Source: Staphylococcus lutrae
Lineage (GTDB): Bacteria; Bacillota; Bacilli; Staphylococcales; Staphylococcaceae
DNA length: 64,000 nucleotides
Direction of reading: 5' to 3'
NCBI RefSeq assembly: GCF_002101335.1
Contig: NZ_CP020773.1
Coordinates: 248,001 to 312,000, forward strand
This document shows, piece by piece, positions 45,639 through 56,222 of this stretch. The position numbers and the translations under genes were made by a program. The first letter of the stretch is position 1. Each line of letters starts with the position of its first letter. Below the pieces are notes generated by a model. That model was not told the origin of the DNA. It saw nothing but the letters and a program-made list of their open reading frames with translations, and ran no database searches.

Positions 45639-46769
45639 TTATACAAAAATTGCTATGAGCCCTTGGAAAAATCCAATCACTCCTCCTAAAATGAACCCTA
45701 ATAACATAATCAGTTTCAGTTCTTTATTCGCAATTTCGAATATCAATTGCTCAATATAATCCAGCTCAAATCGGTTAATCTGTTCTTCAATCAACCCTCG
45801 AATATTGACTTGTTTCAAAATCGTCGATAAACGACGTGCTAATGTGTCTAAAATCAAATCCGTCAACTGTGTAATCCCCCTATGCTTTAACATCTCAAAT
45901 AATTGAGGAACGAGGGTATTGAGTGGCGTGTGGGCATGTCGCTTTATATCCATTTGCTGTACAATTTGTTCGGTGAATTGAACTTCGAGTGTCGCCCATT
46001 GTTCAGGTGTCACCCATTCTTGAAGCGTTCTTGTTTTTAACTTTTCATATTCTGCCTGTATTTGTGCAGACAAAATATTTTGCGCTTTAGAATGCGATGT
46101 AAGACGTATCAATTCTTTTTGTATCCGTTCAGCAATGGCTTCCTTTGTCATAAACATTTGTAACATCGAGATCATTTTACCTTTTTCCAGAAAAAACGTC
46201 TCTAACATTTCTAAAATATCGTCATATCCTTTAGCTGAACTTAAGTAATCTTTAGCTTTAGTCATAATGAACACATCCAACACTTCAACTTTTTGATCAA
46301 GTTGCGTTAATAGCTGTGATGGCAAGAGTTCGGTCATCGTTTCATTTTGATGGCTTTCATATTTTTGGCGTAATTGCTGTTGCGTCATTCGTGTTAACCA
46401 TGTTTCACCTTCTTTGACAACATCAATCTCAAATTGTTGTAAAAGCGACTGAATTGTGACGTGATCTTTTGATAACCGCTCAACTTGTTCGCTCAATGCA
46501 CGTTGAACCGTCATTCTTATTTCGGGCGTTGTTATTTTTTCCCTGATCAAAGCCTCCGTTAATAAATGGTCTTCAACGACTTGTCCAATCTTCTCAGCAA
46601 TTTCCCCTCTACGTTTCGGTATCAGTCCAGGGGTAAATGGCACACGTTTGCCAAAAATATAATACGGCTTAAAGGGGTGAAATAACATTTTGACGGCAAT
46701 CATATTCGTAACGCCCCCAATCACCGCACCAATGACGATCATAAACAATACGACAAGTGTCGCTTGCAT
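45639..46769 (-). CDS. DUF445 membrane protein (YheB type)
   Basis: 376 residues with a hydrophobic helix at each end (LFMIVIGAVIGGVTNMIAVKM at the start, LIMLLGFILGGVIGFFQGL at the end) and a long helical domain between. MLFHPFKPYYIFGKRVPFTPGLIPKRR is the family signature. Same order (DUF445 then YheA) as B. subtilis yheB-yheA. Function unknown; AAGGAGG precedes the ATG. Confidence 0.85.
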   Translation of the reverse strand: MQATLVVLFMIVIGAVIGGVTNMIAVKMLFHPFKPYYIFGKRVPFTPGLIPKRRGEIAEKIGQVVEDHLLTEALIREKITTPEIRMTVQRALSEQVERLSKDHVTIQSLLQQFEIDVVKEGETWLTRMTQQQLRQKYESHQNETMTELLPSQLLTQLDQKVEVLDVFIMTKAKDYLSSAKGYDDILEMLETFFLEKGKMISMLQMFMTKEAIAERIQKELIRLTSHSKAQNILSAQIQAEYEKLKTRTLQEWVTPEQWATLEVQFTEQIVQQMDIKRHAHTPLNTLVPQLFEMLKHRGITQLTDLILDTLARRLSTILKQVNIRGLIEEQINRFELDYIEQLIFEIANKELKLIMLLGFILGGVIGFFQGLIAIFV

Positions 46770-46884
46770 AGGCTTTCCTCCTTAAAATATAGGCTGGAGC
46801 GGCGCATCATTCTCCCTCTCCGCTTTGTAACAGTATAGTATGACCGAATTACGTCCTCGTTAAACATCTTTATGATAATACAAC

Positions 46885-46926
46885 TGATGAAAAAAGAGCA
46901 TGCAACAAGATTTTTGTCGATGCTCC
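46885..46926 (-). terminator. Terminator of the XRE regulator gene
   Basis: GAGCAT...ACAA pairs with TTGT...ATGCTC (46896-46925), and the minus strand continues TTTTTTC. Confidence 0.85.
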
Positions 46927-46947
46927 ATTTCATTCATTTATTTTTAA

Positions 46948-47412
46948 TTATGCACGAATAAGCTCTTCTTTAACGTTACGTTGAAAATAGGTTTCAGCTT
47001 CTCTTAGTTTTGGTGTTGCAAAGATAGGCTGTTTGTCCATATCAAGAATGCGATAAAGTTGGCTGACTTTGTTAGACTGTAAAATGTAGTCTCCTTTTGC
47101 ATCAACCGTTTCCCAATAAATATCACTGACTGTTGAATACTTAGGATATGCTGCTTGATTTCTTGATATTGTTTGAACAATTTCAAGTGGGTCGCATCCA
47201 AATGTACTGTTTAGGACTTCGGAATCTCTAAACAAAGCACAAATTGACACACATGTTGTCCAATTCGGCAATACACGCTCTTTTTCGATTTGAACTAATG
47301 TTTTTTTAGATAGTCCAATTGTTTGGGCCATTGTATCCTGTGTGTAACCTGCCTCAATACGAACCATCTTAAACTTACTTTGAATTAAATCTGTAAAACT
47401 TTGTCTATCCAT
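46948..47412 (-). CDS. XRE-family transcriptional regulator (SA1665-like)
   Basis: 154 residues. HTH of the Cro/C1 type at about 14-55 (MVRIEAGYTQDTMAQTIGLSKKTLVQIEKER), then a C-terminal domain with no name. Position and length match S. aureus SA1665, a DNA-binding protein reported to influence methicillin resistance. The partner genes here differ from S. aureus, where airSR follows. AAAGGTAG precedes the ATG at a wide spacing. Confidence 0.85.
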   Translation of the reverse strand: MDRQSFTDLIQSKFKMVRIEAGYTQDTMAQTIGLSKKTLVQIEKERVLPNWTTCVSICALFRDSEVLNSTFGCDPLEIVQTISRNQAAYPKYSTVSDIYWETVDAKGDYILQSNKVSQLYRILDMDKQPIFATPKLREAETYFQRNVKEELIRA

Positions 47413-48354
47413 TGAATATTACTACCTTTCTTAAATAAAAATTTATCCGCACACAAGCATTGCAATTCTACACAATTCTTGAAACACAAATTACATATTA
47501 ATACAAAATACGAGAAATGAAAAGTGTCATTTTAAAAAACAATACAAAACTAGAACTATACTAAATTATACTGAAAATCGTCCTATTTTTATCGAATGAA
47601 TTGCAGCGCGACTCTTTATATTCCAGACTTTGTAATGAATGAACAATGAGGTGTCAATTTCCATCTCACAGGTTGAATCTTGCATCATTTACAATCGTTA
47701 CAACACATTCTCTCCATAACTATGCTATATTAAAAACGATTTATGTATTTTTATTACATTTTTATAAACCATGCACAGATTGATGACGATCATCAATCCA
47801 CCCTAATATCATCAATATGTTTTTAAGAATTATATTATACCATAAATTCCTCATCCTCATAGCAATTACTTAGACCGTTTTAAAGAAAACTTTTGCTGTC
47901 AAAAATATCAAATTAAAGTTCAACATTTGATCGCTATGGTGCGATACTATTGTCATAACATACTCATACTGCCTAGTCATTTTCAGATAGAGAGAGACGT
48001 GAATCGCACTGGCGATGACGCATTTCATTCATTGAGAAACAGTGAAATTTCTAAAAACCGCTTTCACGCTAAAATTTGTTCCCCTTAAGAAAGGCCCCAA
48101 AATTTCTCATAGTGATGCGTTACGTAACTCTTTTCTTTCGGGATGAGTAACTTCTAATCCCCCTTTTATATTGATCGTTTAATTTTCTGAATAAATTCAA
48201 GTTACGAGGTACATTTTTTAATAAACAAGCATTGAGAAGACCGATGAATTTCTATCTATCATATCATTTGACGATTTTTTGATTGAAATTAATATTGCCA
48301 TATAGTGATTTTACAGATTATAATATTGTAAATGATATAAAGGGGATGTTGTGA
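47413..48354. other. Long intergenic region before gltT
   Basis: 940 bp without a convincing gene. Visible: a TATAAT-type -10 for the XRE gene near 47565, a perfect 9-bp-arm dyad GATTGATGA-cga-TCATCAATC at 47778-47798, and the gltT promoter area near 48300. The rest is AT-rich and lacks frames with ribosome-binding sites. Confidence 0.45.
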
Positions 48355-49644
48355 ATGAAGTTTAAAGGGCTTACGATTAAAATTATCATTGCACTTATTT
48401 TAGGTATTAGTATAGGTTCAATTTTTAATTTTTATGAAGGTGCAAAATTTGTGAGCTTTACAGATCAATATATTTTCAATGTTATAGGGCAAGTCTTTTT
48501 AAATCTTATTTTTATGTTAGTTGTTCCTGTTGTTTTTGTATCTATCGTACTTGGTGTCATTGGTGTCGGTGATCCTAAACTGTTAGGCGGCATTGGTTTA
48601 AAAACGATTGTCTTCTTTTTAAGTACGACAGCTATTGCCATTACACTCGCAATGTGTTTAGCACTCATTGTTAAACCTGGTGCAGGCCATTCTGATTTAT
48701 TGAAAAGCGAAGAAGTCACTGCCTATCAAAAGAAACTAGACAGTCAGAAAGCAACGAACAACTCACCAGTCAATCAGACTTTTGATCAAACGGTGATCAA
48801 TTTCTTCCCGAAAAACCCTATCGAAGCAATGAGTGGCGGAAATATGCTTCAAATCATTACTTTCGCAATTTTTATTGGTATTGGGATTATGATGGTTGGC
48901 GAAAAAGGCCGTATAGTGCATCAATTTTTTGATCAATTTAATGAAGTACTGATGTATATTATTTCAATGATTATGAACATTTTTGCACCGATTGGAACAT
49001 TTGGACTCGTTGCACACGCGTTTACTGGTGCAGGATTTAGTGCAATTCGACAATTAGGATTATACTTTATTGTCGTCCTTGCCGCTTTACTCATCCATTT
49101 CTTTGTCGTCTATGGTGGCGCAGTAAAATTCTTAGCTAAACGTAGTCCTATTGAATTTTTCAAAAACTTTTTCCCTGCGATTACGGTTGGTTTTGGTGGA
49201 TCTAGTTCGAATGCTGCCTTACCTGTTTCTATGGAATGTACGAAAAAAATGGGGGTTAAGCCTGAAATTGCTTCTTTTGTGCAACCACTTGGTGCAACGA
49301 TCAATATGGACGGTACAGCAATTATGCAAGGTGTCGCAACAATTTTCATTGCCCAATTAATGGGTGCAGATTTAACACTCTTACAACTGATCACAGTCGT
49401 TGCAGTTGCAGTCATTGCATCAGTAGGTACAGCCGGTGTTCCGGGAGTCGGTTTGATTATGTTAGCCATGGTATTAACAGCAGTCGGTCTTAATCCTGCT
49501 GCGATTGGTATTATACTCGGAATTGACCGATTACTTGATATGACACGTACTGCAGTGAATATTACAGGTGATGCCGCATGTGCTTTAATCTTGTCAGAAC
49601 ATGAAGGTAAGAAACTTAAAGGGCAAATGCACGTCACAAAATAA
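48355..49644 (+). CDS. gltT: Sodium/proton-glutamate symporter
   Basis: 429-residue DAACS transporter with eight membrane helices and two re-entrant hairpins. The signature GGSSSNAALPVSM gives hairpin HP1, GATINMDGTA the unwound helix 7, and GVPGVGLIMLAMVL the HP2 region; DMTRTAVNITGD gives substrate contacts in helix 8. It takes up glutamate/aspartate. AAGGGGATG precedes the ATG, and a terminator follows. Confidence 0.95.
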   Translation: MKFKGLTIKIIIALILGISIGSIFNFYEGAKFVSFTDQYIFNVIGQVFLNLIFMLVVPVVFVSIVLGVIGVGDPKLLGGIGLKTIVFFLSTTAIAITLAMCLALIVKPGAGHSDLLKSEEVTAYQKKLDSQKATNNSPVNQTFDQTVINFFPKNPIEAMSGGNMLQIITFAIFIGIGIMMVGEKGRIVHQFFDQFNEVLMYIISMIMNIFAPIGTFGLVAHAFTGAGFSAIRQLGLYFIVVLAALLIHFFVVYGGAVKFLAKRSPIEFFKNFFPAITVGFGGSSSNAALPVSMECTKKMGVKPEIASFVQPLGATINMDGTAIMQGVATIFIAQLMGADLTLLQLITVVAVAVIASVGTAGVPGVGLIMLAMVLTAVGLNPAAIGIILGIDRLLDMTRTAVNITGDAACALILSEHEGKKLKGQMHVTK

Positions 49645-49668
49645 CATAGCGCATAGATGATATATTTT

Positions 49669-49704
49669 GGGGGTTGGACCATTACGGTTCACCCTCCTTT
49701 TTCA
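49669..49704 (+). terminator. Terminator of gltT
   Basis: GGGGGTTGGACC (49669-49680) / GGTTCACCCTCC (49686-49697) followed by TTTTT. Confidence 0.85.
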
Positions 49705-50033
49705 TGTTTGAAGCTAACGTTAATCACTATAAAATAAAACGCATATCATCACTATTATTATCTGAAAATTAATAATACGAAAATATCAATTTAAACACTA
49801 GATTTCTATAAACGTTCATAGGATAATAGTAACGTTAAGTAAGAAAGCGACTGTAGCGTATCATTCGACAACTTTCCTCACATCAAAACTAGAGACTGAA
49901 AACTATTTTATATGAATACGTTATTATTTTATGATGGCAAGTCGAAACCGTTCATGCCAGTGGGTAATTATGGCATTGCCGCTTCATCACATTCAACTGG
50001 CTCCGAATGTCATTAAAAAAAGAGGTGTTATCG
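49705..50033. other. Intergenic region before the CDF exporter
   Basis: 330 bp without a supported gene. It should hold the CDF promoter; no clear metal-sensor operator was found. Confidence 0.4.
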
Positions 50034-50906
50034 TTGCAATTAGAAAATAAAATCTCCCAAGCAAAAAAAGGGGCAACATTGAGCATCTTAACGTATACCT
50101 TTTTGACTTTACTAAAAATTGTTTACGGTTGGTTTGCGAGCAGTCAAGGTTTAATTGCAGACGGTATTAACAATGCGACAGACGTTATTAGTTCTGTGGC
50201 AATCTTGGTTGCACTTCAAATCTCAATGAAGCCTGTTGATAAAAATCATCCTTATGGCCACTACCGTTCAGAATTCATTGCTTCTCTCATTGCTTCATTC
50301 ATCATGTTTGCCGTGAGTATTCAAGTGATTGTTACAGGAGTCCAACACTTCTATCAAGGTCAATTTCTACAGCCGAATCCTTCAGCAGTCATTGTCGGTA
50401 TACTTTCAAGTGTCATTATGTTTATTGTTTTTGTATATAATCGAAATCTTGCAAAAAAAGTGAATAGTAGTGCATTAAAGGCTGCGAGTTACGATAATCT
50501 TTCCGATGCACTCGTGTCAATCGGAACTGTTATTGGGATATTAGGAGTTTATATGGGGGTCCCAATGCTGGATACAATTGCGGCTATCGTTATTGGTATA
50601 CTGATTATGAAAGCAAGTATTGATATTTTCAAAGAAACAGCCATTACTTTAACGGATGGCTATGATGAGGATGAGCTAGATCAAATTCGAGACATTATTG
50701 CATCTGTTCCAGGCATTAAAGAAATCCGTGATATTAAAGCACGAAGCCACGGTGTGATTTCATTTATAGATGTGACAATTGCAGTTGAGCCGACTTTGAA
50801 TGTTATTGAAAGCCATGCAATTTCCGATTATATCGAATCACGACTACAATCACGATTAGGTGAAGTGGAAACGATTGTACATATTGAACCTTATTTTGCA
50901 GCTTGA
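50034..50906 (+). CDS. Cation diffusion facilitator metal exporter
   Basis: 290-residue CDF protein with six membrane helices and a cytoplasmic C-terminal domain. Metal-site residues lie in GLIADGINNATDVISS (helix 2) and SYDNLSDALVSIG (helix 5), and HPYGHYRSEF is the loop between helices 2 and 3. The class exports Zn2+, Mn2+ or Fe2+. The pattern of D/N at helix 2 leaves the metal open. TTG at 50034 is taken as start, because AAAGAGGTG lies 6 nt upstream; an upstream ATG at 50007 has no ribosome-binding site. Confidence 0.9.
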   Translation: MQLENKISQAKKGATLSILTYTFLTLLKIVYGWFASSQGLIADGINNATDVISSVAILVALQISMKPVDKNHPYGHYRSEFIASLIASFIMFAVSIQVIVTGVQHFYQGQFLQPNPSAVIVGILSSVIMFIVFVYNRNLAKKVNSSALKAASYDNLSDALVSIGTVIGILGVYMGVPMLDTIAAIVIGILIMKASIDIFKETAITLTDGYDEDELDQIRDIIASVPGIKEIRDIKARSHGVISFIDVTIAVEPTLNVIESHAISDYIESRLQSRLGEVETIVHIEPYFAA

Positions 50907-50930
50907 TTTCGTCACTTCATCTAGAATCGA

Positions 50931-50989
50931 AAAAATCATACGCAACGGCACACGTTGTCATTTACGTGTCGGTTGCGTATGATTTTTAA
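50931..50989. terminator. Bidirectional terminator between CDF gene and airR
   Basis: AAATCATACGCAAC pairs with GTTGCGTATGATTT (50934-50986), with CACAC/GTGTC in the inner stem. A- and T-runs on both sides serve the convergent genes. Confidence 0.88.
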
Positions 50990-50998
50990 GTTTTAATC

Positions 50999-51625
50999 CT
51001 AAATCAGATGATTTTCCATTGCGTAAATCGCCGCTTGAGTCCGATCTGTCACACCTAATTTAGTAAAGATATGACTGACATGGGTTTTAATTGTTTTCTC
51101 GGATACATAAAGCGTATCAGCGATTTCTTTGTTTGTCTTTCCTTTCGCCATTTCCTTTAATACTTCCGTTTCTCGCTTGGATAACTTATTTAACATATGT
51201 GGTTTCGTAATGACTGTCTCCATCACATGTTGTGCATCTTTATGAATCACTTTTTCACCGCGTAAAACTTGTTCTATTGAGCGCATTAACGCTTCAGGAT
51301 CGACATCTTTCATCTCATAGCCATCCGCACCAGATTGCATGGCTGACATCACATGCTCTTCATCTACATAGCTGGTTAAGACTAATACTTTAATTTTTTT
51401 GTGCTGTGCTTTTATCTTTTCAATTAATGTAATTCCATTCATTTCTGGCATGACAAGATCGACCAAAATCAATTCAGGCTCAATGGTCGCAATGGCTAAG
51501 TCATCTAATAGTGCCTGGCCATTTCCATAACTTCCTACAACTTCAATGTTGGGTTGTGTTGACAACAAAAATTCTAACCCTTGTCTCACAATAAAATGGT
51601 CATCTACGAGTGCGATTTGAGTCAC
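50999..51625 (-). CDS. airR: Response regulator AirR
   Basis: 208-residue NarL/FixJ-type regulator. Receiver acidic pair Asp8-Asp9, phosphoacceptor Asp56 in LILVDLVMPEMNG, and a LuxR HTH near 145-200 (LSKRETEVLKEMAKGKTNKEIA). GTG at 51625, with AGGGGGGAC 6 nt upstream, is the start; the frame is open further but inside airS. Overlaps airS by 26 bp. In S. aureus AirSR (YhcSR) controls respiration, autolysis and wall genes in response to redox state. Confidence 0.94.
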   Translation of the reverse strand: MTQIALVDDHFIVRQGLEFLLSTQPNIEVVGSYGNGQALLDDLAIATIEPELILVDLVMPEMNGITLIEKIKAQHKKIKVLVLTSYVDEEHVMSAMQSGADGYEMKDVDPEALMRSIEQVLRGEKVIHKDAQHVMETVITKPHMLNKLSKRETEVLKEMAKGKTNKEIADTLYVSEKTIKTHVSHIFTKLGVTDRTQAAIYAMENHLI

Positions 51626-52748
51626 GTCTGTCCCCCCTAGGCTGTTGTAATGGGATGCAAATATGAATTTGGGTCCCTTGTTCACTATTCATATCCATTG
51701 TCCCTTTTAACACTTTAATCCGCTGTCGCATATTCGATAATCCATGGCGATCATCCTGATGAATCGTTGTCACATCAAAGCCGATCCCCTCATCAATTAA
51801 GTTCACAATTAAATGACTCTCCGTTTGATTGAGTGTGACCATCATTCGATGCGTTTGAGCATGCTTTTTAGTGTTGTTCATTGCTTCTTGTATCACTCGA
51901 TAAAGATGTGTTTCAATCGTGTTCTCTAAATCAATCAATCCATGTATCGTGATATCAATTTCAATATCAATCAGTTTTGCATAATTTTTGAGTGCATGAA
52001 CAAGTCCTTTTTCTAGGCCGACTGGTTTTAATTGCCAAATTAACGCACGCATTTCGTTTACCGCATTTTGACTGGTCTCCTCAATTTGAGCAAAGGCTCG
52101 TTTTGATGTCTCCTCTTGTGTGATTTGCCCTGCCGCATGTGCAGTCAGTTTTAAGGAAAATAACATCTGGTTCACCGAATCATGCAAATCACGTGCTAAC
52201 CGATTCCGCTCATTGATTCGTGCGGCTTCTTTTTCTTGTTGATTCAGGTCAATGCGTTTTATGGCGGAACCAATTTGAAATGCTACGGATTCTAACAATT
52301 CAAGATCTTCATCACTATAATGTGTCGTAAATGGCGTCGCAACGTTGAGTAAGCCAAATTGTTCATTTCCCGAACGTAAAGGAACCGTTGCATGATGCGT
52401 AATATCATCAGTCTCTGTAACGAATTCTCGACTTGCTAAGTTAATGCGAGAACAGTTAATAATATTCGAGGCTTTAGTCAGTTTGTGCCGGTGATAAGAT
52501 TGAACACACCAACAGCGTCCATTATTCATATAATGACAATTTCGATTGGTCAATGCACTTGGTAAGGCGTGATGGGATTCAAGCGTATGCTGTCCTTCTT
52601 CATCAATAAAAAAGATCCAACCTGTGGTAAAATCGCTCCCTTTTATTAAAAAATTTAGCGCGCCATCAAGCATGGACTGTAATTCCGTTTCTTCATTCAA
52701 GAATTCAGCAATTTCTTTAAGTAATGCTAATCGCGTTGGTTTTTCCAT
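51600..52748 (-). CDS. airS: Redox-sensing histidine kinase AirS
   Basis: 382-residue cytoplasmic kinase. The GAF domain (about 5-165) carries Cys71, Cys79, Cys81 and Cys99, the cluster ligands by which AirS binds an oxygen-sensitive Fe-S centre. HisKA_3 dimerisation domain with phosphorylated His189 in ARDLHDSVNQ; HATPase N-box NNTKKHAQTH and G-box DEGIGFD, GLSNMRQR. It phosphorylates AirR. Confidence 0.95.
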   Translation of the reverse strand: MEKPTRLALLKEIAEFLNEETELQSMLDGALNFLIKGSDFTTGWIFFIDEEGQHTLESHHALPSALTNRNCHYMNNGRCWCVQSYHRHKLTKASNIINCSRINLASREFVTETDDITHHATVPLRSGNEQFGLLNVATPFTTHYSDEDLELLESVAFQIGSAIKRIDLNQQEKEAARINERNRLARDLHDSVNQMLFSLKLTAHAAGQITQEETSKRAFAQIEETSQNAVNEMRALIWQLKPVGLEKGLVHALKNYAKLIDIEIDITIHGLIDLENTIETHLYRVIQEAMNNTKKHAQTHRMMVTLNQTESHLIVNLIDEGIGFDVTTIHQDDRHGLSNMRQRIKVLKGTMDMNSEQGTQIHICIPLQQPRGDRRDSNRTRR

Positions 52749-52890
52749 ACGCTCACTCCACCCTTAAATTTTCTCAACTCATCAATATGAGTTCAATCAT
52801 TTTAACTTTATTATACACGTAACTCGTCCAAATAAAACCATCAATACATGTTGATTCTATGTTATGATTAAAGCACTTAAGGAGGATTTT

Positions 52891-53721
52891 ATGAAATTTA
52901 AAGTTGCCGATACATTTAATAACCAATCCATTAGAGAGATTTGTAAAACCTTACATTTACCCAAAAAAGAGCTGCACATGTTGAATATGTCTAAAGCCAT
53001 TACGGTGAACGGTGCGCCTGCAAATTTACACACGACGGTCTTCACGGGAGATGAAGTCTCACTTCCTGACGAAGATGTAAAAAGTCAATATATACCGAGC
53101 TTCCGTTATGCGCAGATTGCTTATGAAGATGATTATTTCGCTATTGTTTACAAACCAAAAGGGGTTAAAACGCATCCAAATGATTTAAAGGAAAGCAATA
53201 CATTGATGAATCACGTCATCTATACTTTAAATTGTCCTTACGTGGAACCCATTCATCGCCTTGATCAAGAAACTGTTGGCTTGCTGATTGTAGCGAAGCA
53301 CCCTATCGTTAAAAAGATTCTTGATCGTATGTTAGAAAATAATGATATTCATCGTATTTATAAAGCACAAGTGAGAAGCTTATTGCCAATTAAGCCTCAA
53401 ACGATAGACTTACCGATTGGCAAAGACAAATTCCACCCAAATAAACGCCGTGTTTCACCAACGGGACAACGCGCGGTCACGCATATCCTTTCTTCTCAAA
53501 TGGTAAAGGAAGGTGTATGTGAAGTCTTATTAAAATTGGATACAGGACGAACACATCAAATTCGTGTGCACTTGGCCGAAATCGGTTATCCTGTCATTGG
53601 TGACCCATTATATAGTGATTCAAAATTGCGACAGTTACAACTTGAAAGTTATCAAATCGACCTGATTCATCCGTTCACCCAACAACCGATTTCTGTCACA
53701 ATTGATGATCTCGATTCATAA
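52891..53721 (+). CDS. RluA-family pseudouridine synthase
   Basis: 276 residues. N-terminal S4-like domain and a catalytic domain with the active Asp in HRLDQETVGLL near residue 130, plus TGRTHQIRVHL near 220. The family isomerises uridines in rRNA or tRNA; the exact target cannot be told. AAGGAGG lies 8 nt before the ATG at 52891; the frame is open nine codons earlier without a ribosome-binding site. Divergent from airS. Confidence 0.92.
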   Translation: MKFKVADTFNNQSIREICKTLHLPKKELHMLNMSKAITVNGAPANLHTTVFTGDEVSLPDEDVKSQYIPSFRYAQIAYEDDYFAIVYKPKGVKTHPNDLKESNTLMNHVIYTLNCPYVEPIHRLDQETVGLLIVAKHPIVKKILDRMLENNDIHRIYKAQVRSLLPIKPQTIDLPIGKDKFHPNKRRVSPTGQRAVTHILSSQMVKEGVCEVLLKLDTGRTHQIRVHLAEIGYPVIGDPLYSDSKLRQLQLESYQIDLIHPFTQQPISVTIDDLDS

Positions 53722-53798
53722 AGATTATCTTGCCATAGATTGGTTGTTAATCAGGTCGAATCCTGCCGAATCCATGGTCTACATTGGTCGTACCTCAT

Positions 53799-53825
53799 AA
53801 AAAACCGAGGCGCCTCGGTTTTTTT
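53799..53825. terminator. Bidirectional terminator
   Basis: Perfect 12-bp arms AAAAAACCGAGG / CCTCGGTTTTTT around CG, with T-runs on both strands. It serves the pseudouridine synthase gene (plus) and ppk (minus). Confidence 0.92.
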
Positions 53826-53983
53826 GGGGTCGCCACGGTTTTACTCAGATTTGCTTTGATTTCAGCGCATCATACCTTCATATTGTTCTTACTGATATGC
53901 CCTCTATTATTGACTGTCGTATTAATATAAGAATCATGAAATGCTTGTGGATCAAGACATAATCGTGACAATTTAATGTCGCT

Positions 53984-56158
53984 TTATTTTCGCTTTAAAT
54001 GCCCTTTTACGCGAGCGACCCAATTCTTTTTAGTGTTCATAGTCATCCCGTCTTCAATCAAACTTTGTTTGGAGAAATCTTTACCATATGTCTCCGCTTC
54101 ACGCATTAAATATTCTTGTGCATTGAGTGGCGCTAAATCATTTTTAATATAGTGATAAACCCCTGTCGCATCTTGGTAACGTCCTTTTTGATTATCAGAA
54201 AGTTGTAGGTGCATAAAGTCAACTAAACGCTTAGCGATGTGTTCGTCTAAAATAGGAAACAAAATTTCCACGCGTTTAATCATATTTCGAGTCATCATAT
54301 CTGCAGATGATAAATAAATTTTTGCTTCGCCATTATTGTAAAAATAGTAAATGCGCGAATGTTCTAACAAACGTCCGACTATACTCACCACTTCAATGTG
54401 ATCGCTTATTCCAGGAATACCTGGTTTCAAGCAACATATACCGCGAATAATCAATTTGATTTCCACACCTGCTTGAGACGCTTCGTATAACTTTTTAATT
54501 AATGCTTTATCTGTCAATGAATTCATTTTCATCATCATTTTTCCATTACCGTATTGTCGATGGCTCTCTATTTCCTCATCAATACGTTCAATAAATAAAT
54601 CGCGTATTTCATAAGGTGCAACAATGAGTTTTTGATAATCCGGTTTCATGGAATAACCACTTAAATAATTAAAAAAGTTCATTGCATCTTCACCAATTTG
54701 TCTATCCGTCGTTATAATCCCCATATCCGTATAAAGTTTAGCTGTTTTATCATTATAATTTCCTGTTCCTAAATGGACAAAGGGTGTGAGTTTACCTTTC
54801 ACGCGCTTGATGACGAGCGTGATTTTACTGTGCGTTTTAAGATGTGTCATTCCATACATCACATGACAGCCCGCTTCTTCTAACATTTTTGCCCATTGCA
54901 CATTGTTTTCTTCATCAAAACGCGCTTTTAGTTCAACAAGAACCGTCACCTGTTTACCATTTTCTGCCGCGTTTTTTAACGCTTCAATAATAGGAGAATC
55001 GCTACTCACGCGATATAAGGTTTGTTTAATTGCCAGTGTGTCTGGGTCTTCAGCTGCTTCTTTTATAAAATCAACAATTGGGTCAAATGATTCATATGGG
55101 TGGTGGAAGAAGATGTCTCTCTTTAATGCTAACTCATAAATGTTTTCATTACCTAAAGATTGTGGAATTTGAGGCGTATAACGTTCATATGTCAGTTGTT
55201 TTAACTTATGAGACAAATGATTCACTAATTCGAATAGCATCGTTAAATCTAATGGCCCTTCGATATCATAGACATCTTGTGGTTCTAACTCTAACGTTTC
55301 AATCAGCCAATCCAAATTGATATTGTGATGATTTTGAAGATCAATTTCCAATCTCACCGCGACACCACTTTTACGCTCCTTTAGAAAACGTTCTATTTCG
55401 ATTAATAAATCTTCTGCACCGTCTTCATGGATTGTTAAATCAGCATTCCTAGTAATTCTAAATGTATAAGTATGAAGTACTTCATACCCTTTAAACAGAT
55501 AGCCCATGAAAAAAGAAATGATGTCTTCTATTAAAATGATATATTGTCGATTGCCTTCATTAATAGTTGTAAAACGTTTAAGTAACGTTGGAATTTGAAC
55601 GATTGCGGAATTGATCTCATCCCCCGTGTCGATATCCACAAATATGTTCAAAGTTTTATTATTCAGTTTTGGAAATGGTCGATAGGCATCAATCCCTAAT
55701 GGCGTTAAAGTAGGTAAAATCTCACTCAGAAAAATATTTTCCAGCTGTTGTAACAAGGGGTCGTTTAACGCTTCAGGTTTACACAAGTACACTTCGTAAG
55801 TTCTCAACATTTCGACCAATTCATTAAAACGACGATATTGAAACGCAACATTTTCTCTATTTTTCTTTTCAATCGCTTTCAATTGTTGTTCAGGGGTCAA
55901 TTGTGTTTTATTCTCTGGTTTATCAAATCCCATCTTCATTTGATCTTTTAAACCAGCGACACGTACCATAAAAAATTCATCTAAATTAGAACTGCCAATA
56001 GCTAAAAATTTAAGTTGTTCGAGCAGTGGGTTTTGTTCGTCACAGGCTTCTTGCAAAACTCTATAATTGAAATCCAACCAACTGACTTCACGATTATTAT
56101 AGTGTTCTGGTTGGTTGAGGTCCATACTTGCTTTATCAATAGACACTTTGATCGTCAC
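53984..56158 (-). CDS. ppk: Polyphosphate kinase
   Basis: PPK1-type enzyme, 724 residues, making inorganic polyphosphate from ATP. N-terminal helical [17 protein letters not shown], phospholipase-D-like core with the autophosphorylated His near 442 (THLKTHSK) and second His near 600 (LEHSRIYYF). GTG at 56158 is the most upstream start, but GGGGTGA before a GTG four codons later (56146) fits better. 64 bp downstream of ppx. Confidence 0.95.
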   Translation of the reverse strand: MTIKVSIDKASMDLNQPEHYNNREVSWLDFNYRVLQEACDEQNPLLEQLKFLAIGSSNLDEFFMVRVAGLKDQMKMGFDKPENKTQLTPEQQLKAIEKKNRENVAFQYRRFNELVEMLRTYEVYLCKPEALNDPLLQQLENIFLSEILPTLTPLGIDAYRPFPKLNNKTLNIFVDIDTGDEINSAIVQIPTLLKRFTTINEGNRQYIILIEDIISFFMGYLFKGYEVLHTYTFRITRNADLTIHEDGAEDLLIEIERFLKERKSGVAVRLEIDLQNHHNINLDWLIETLELEPQDVYDIEGPLDLTMLFELVNHLSHKLKQLTYERYTPQIPQSLGNENIYELALKRDIFFHHPYESFDPIVDFIKEAAEDPDTLAIKQTLYRVSSDSPIIEALKNAAENGKQVTVLVELKARFDEENNVQWAKMLEEAGCHVMYGMTHLKTHSKITLVIKRVKGKLTPFVHLGTGNYNDKTAKLYTDMGIITTDRQIGEDAMNFFNYLSGYSMKPDYQKLIVAPYEIRDLFIERIDEEIESHRQYGNGKMMMKMNSLTDKALIKKLYEASQAGVEIKLIIRGICCLKPGIPGISDHIEVVSIVGRLLEHSRIYYFYNNGEAKIYLSSADMMTRNMIKRVEILFPILDEHIAKRLVDFMHLQLSDNQKGRYQDATGVYHYIKNDLAPLNAQEYLMREAETYGKDFSKQSLIEDGMTMNTKKNWVARVKGHLKRK

Positions 56159-56222
56159 CCCATTAATATTCTACAAAACTTAACACATGTCATAGCGTAA
56201 CATAAAAAGAAAGGGTTAAAAT

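Noticed and set aside
49110..49682. 190-codon frame opposite gltT
   Set aside because: Antisense shadow of a hydrophobic coding sequence; it has no ribosome-binding site, and gltT is unmistakable.
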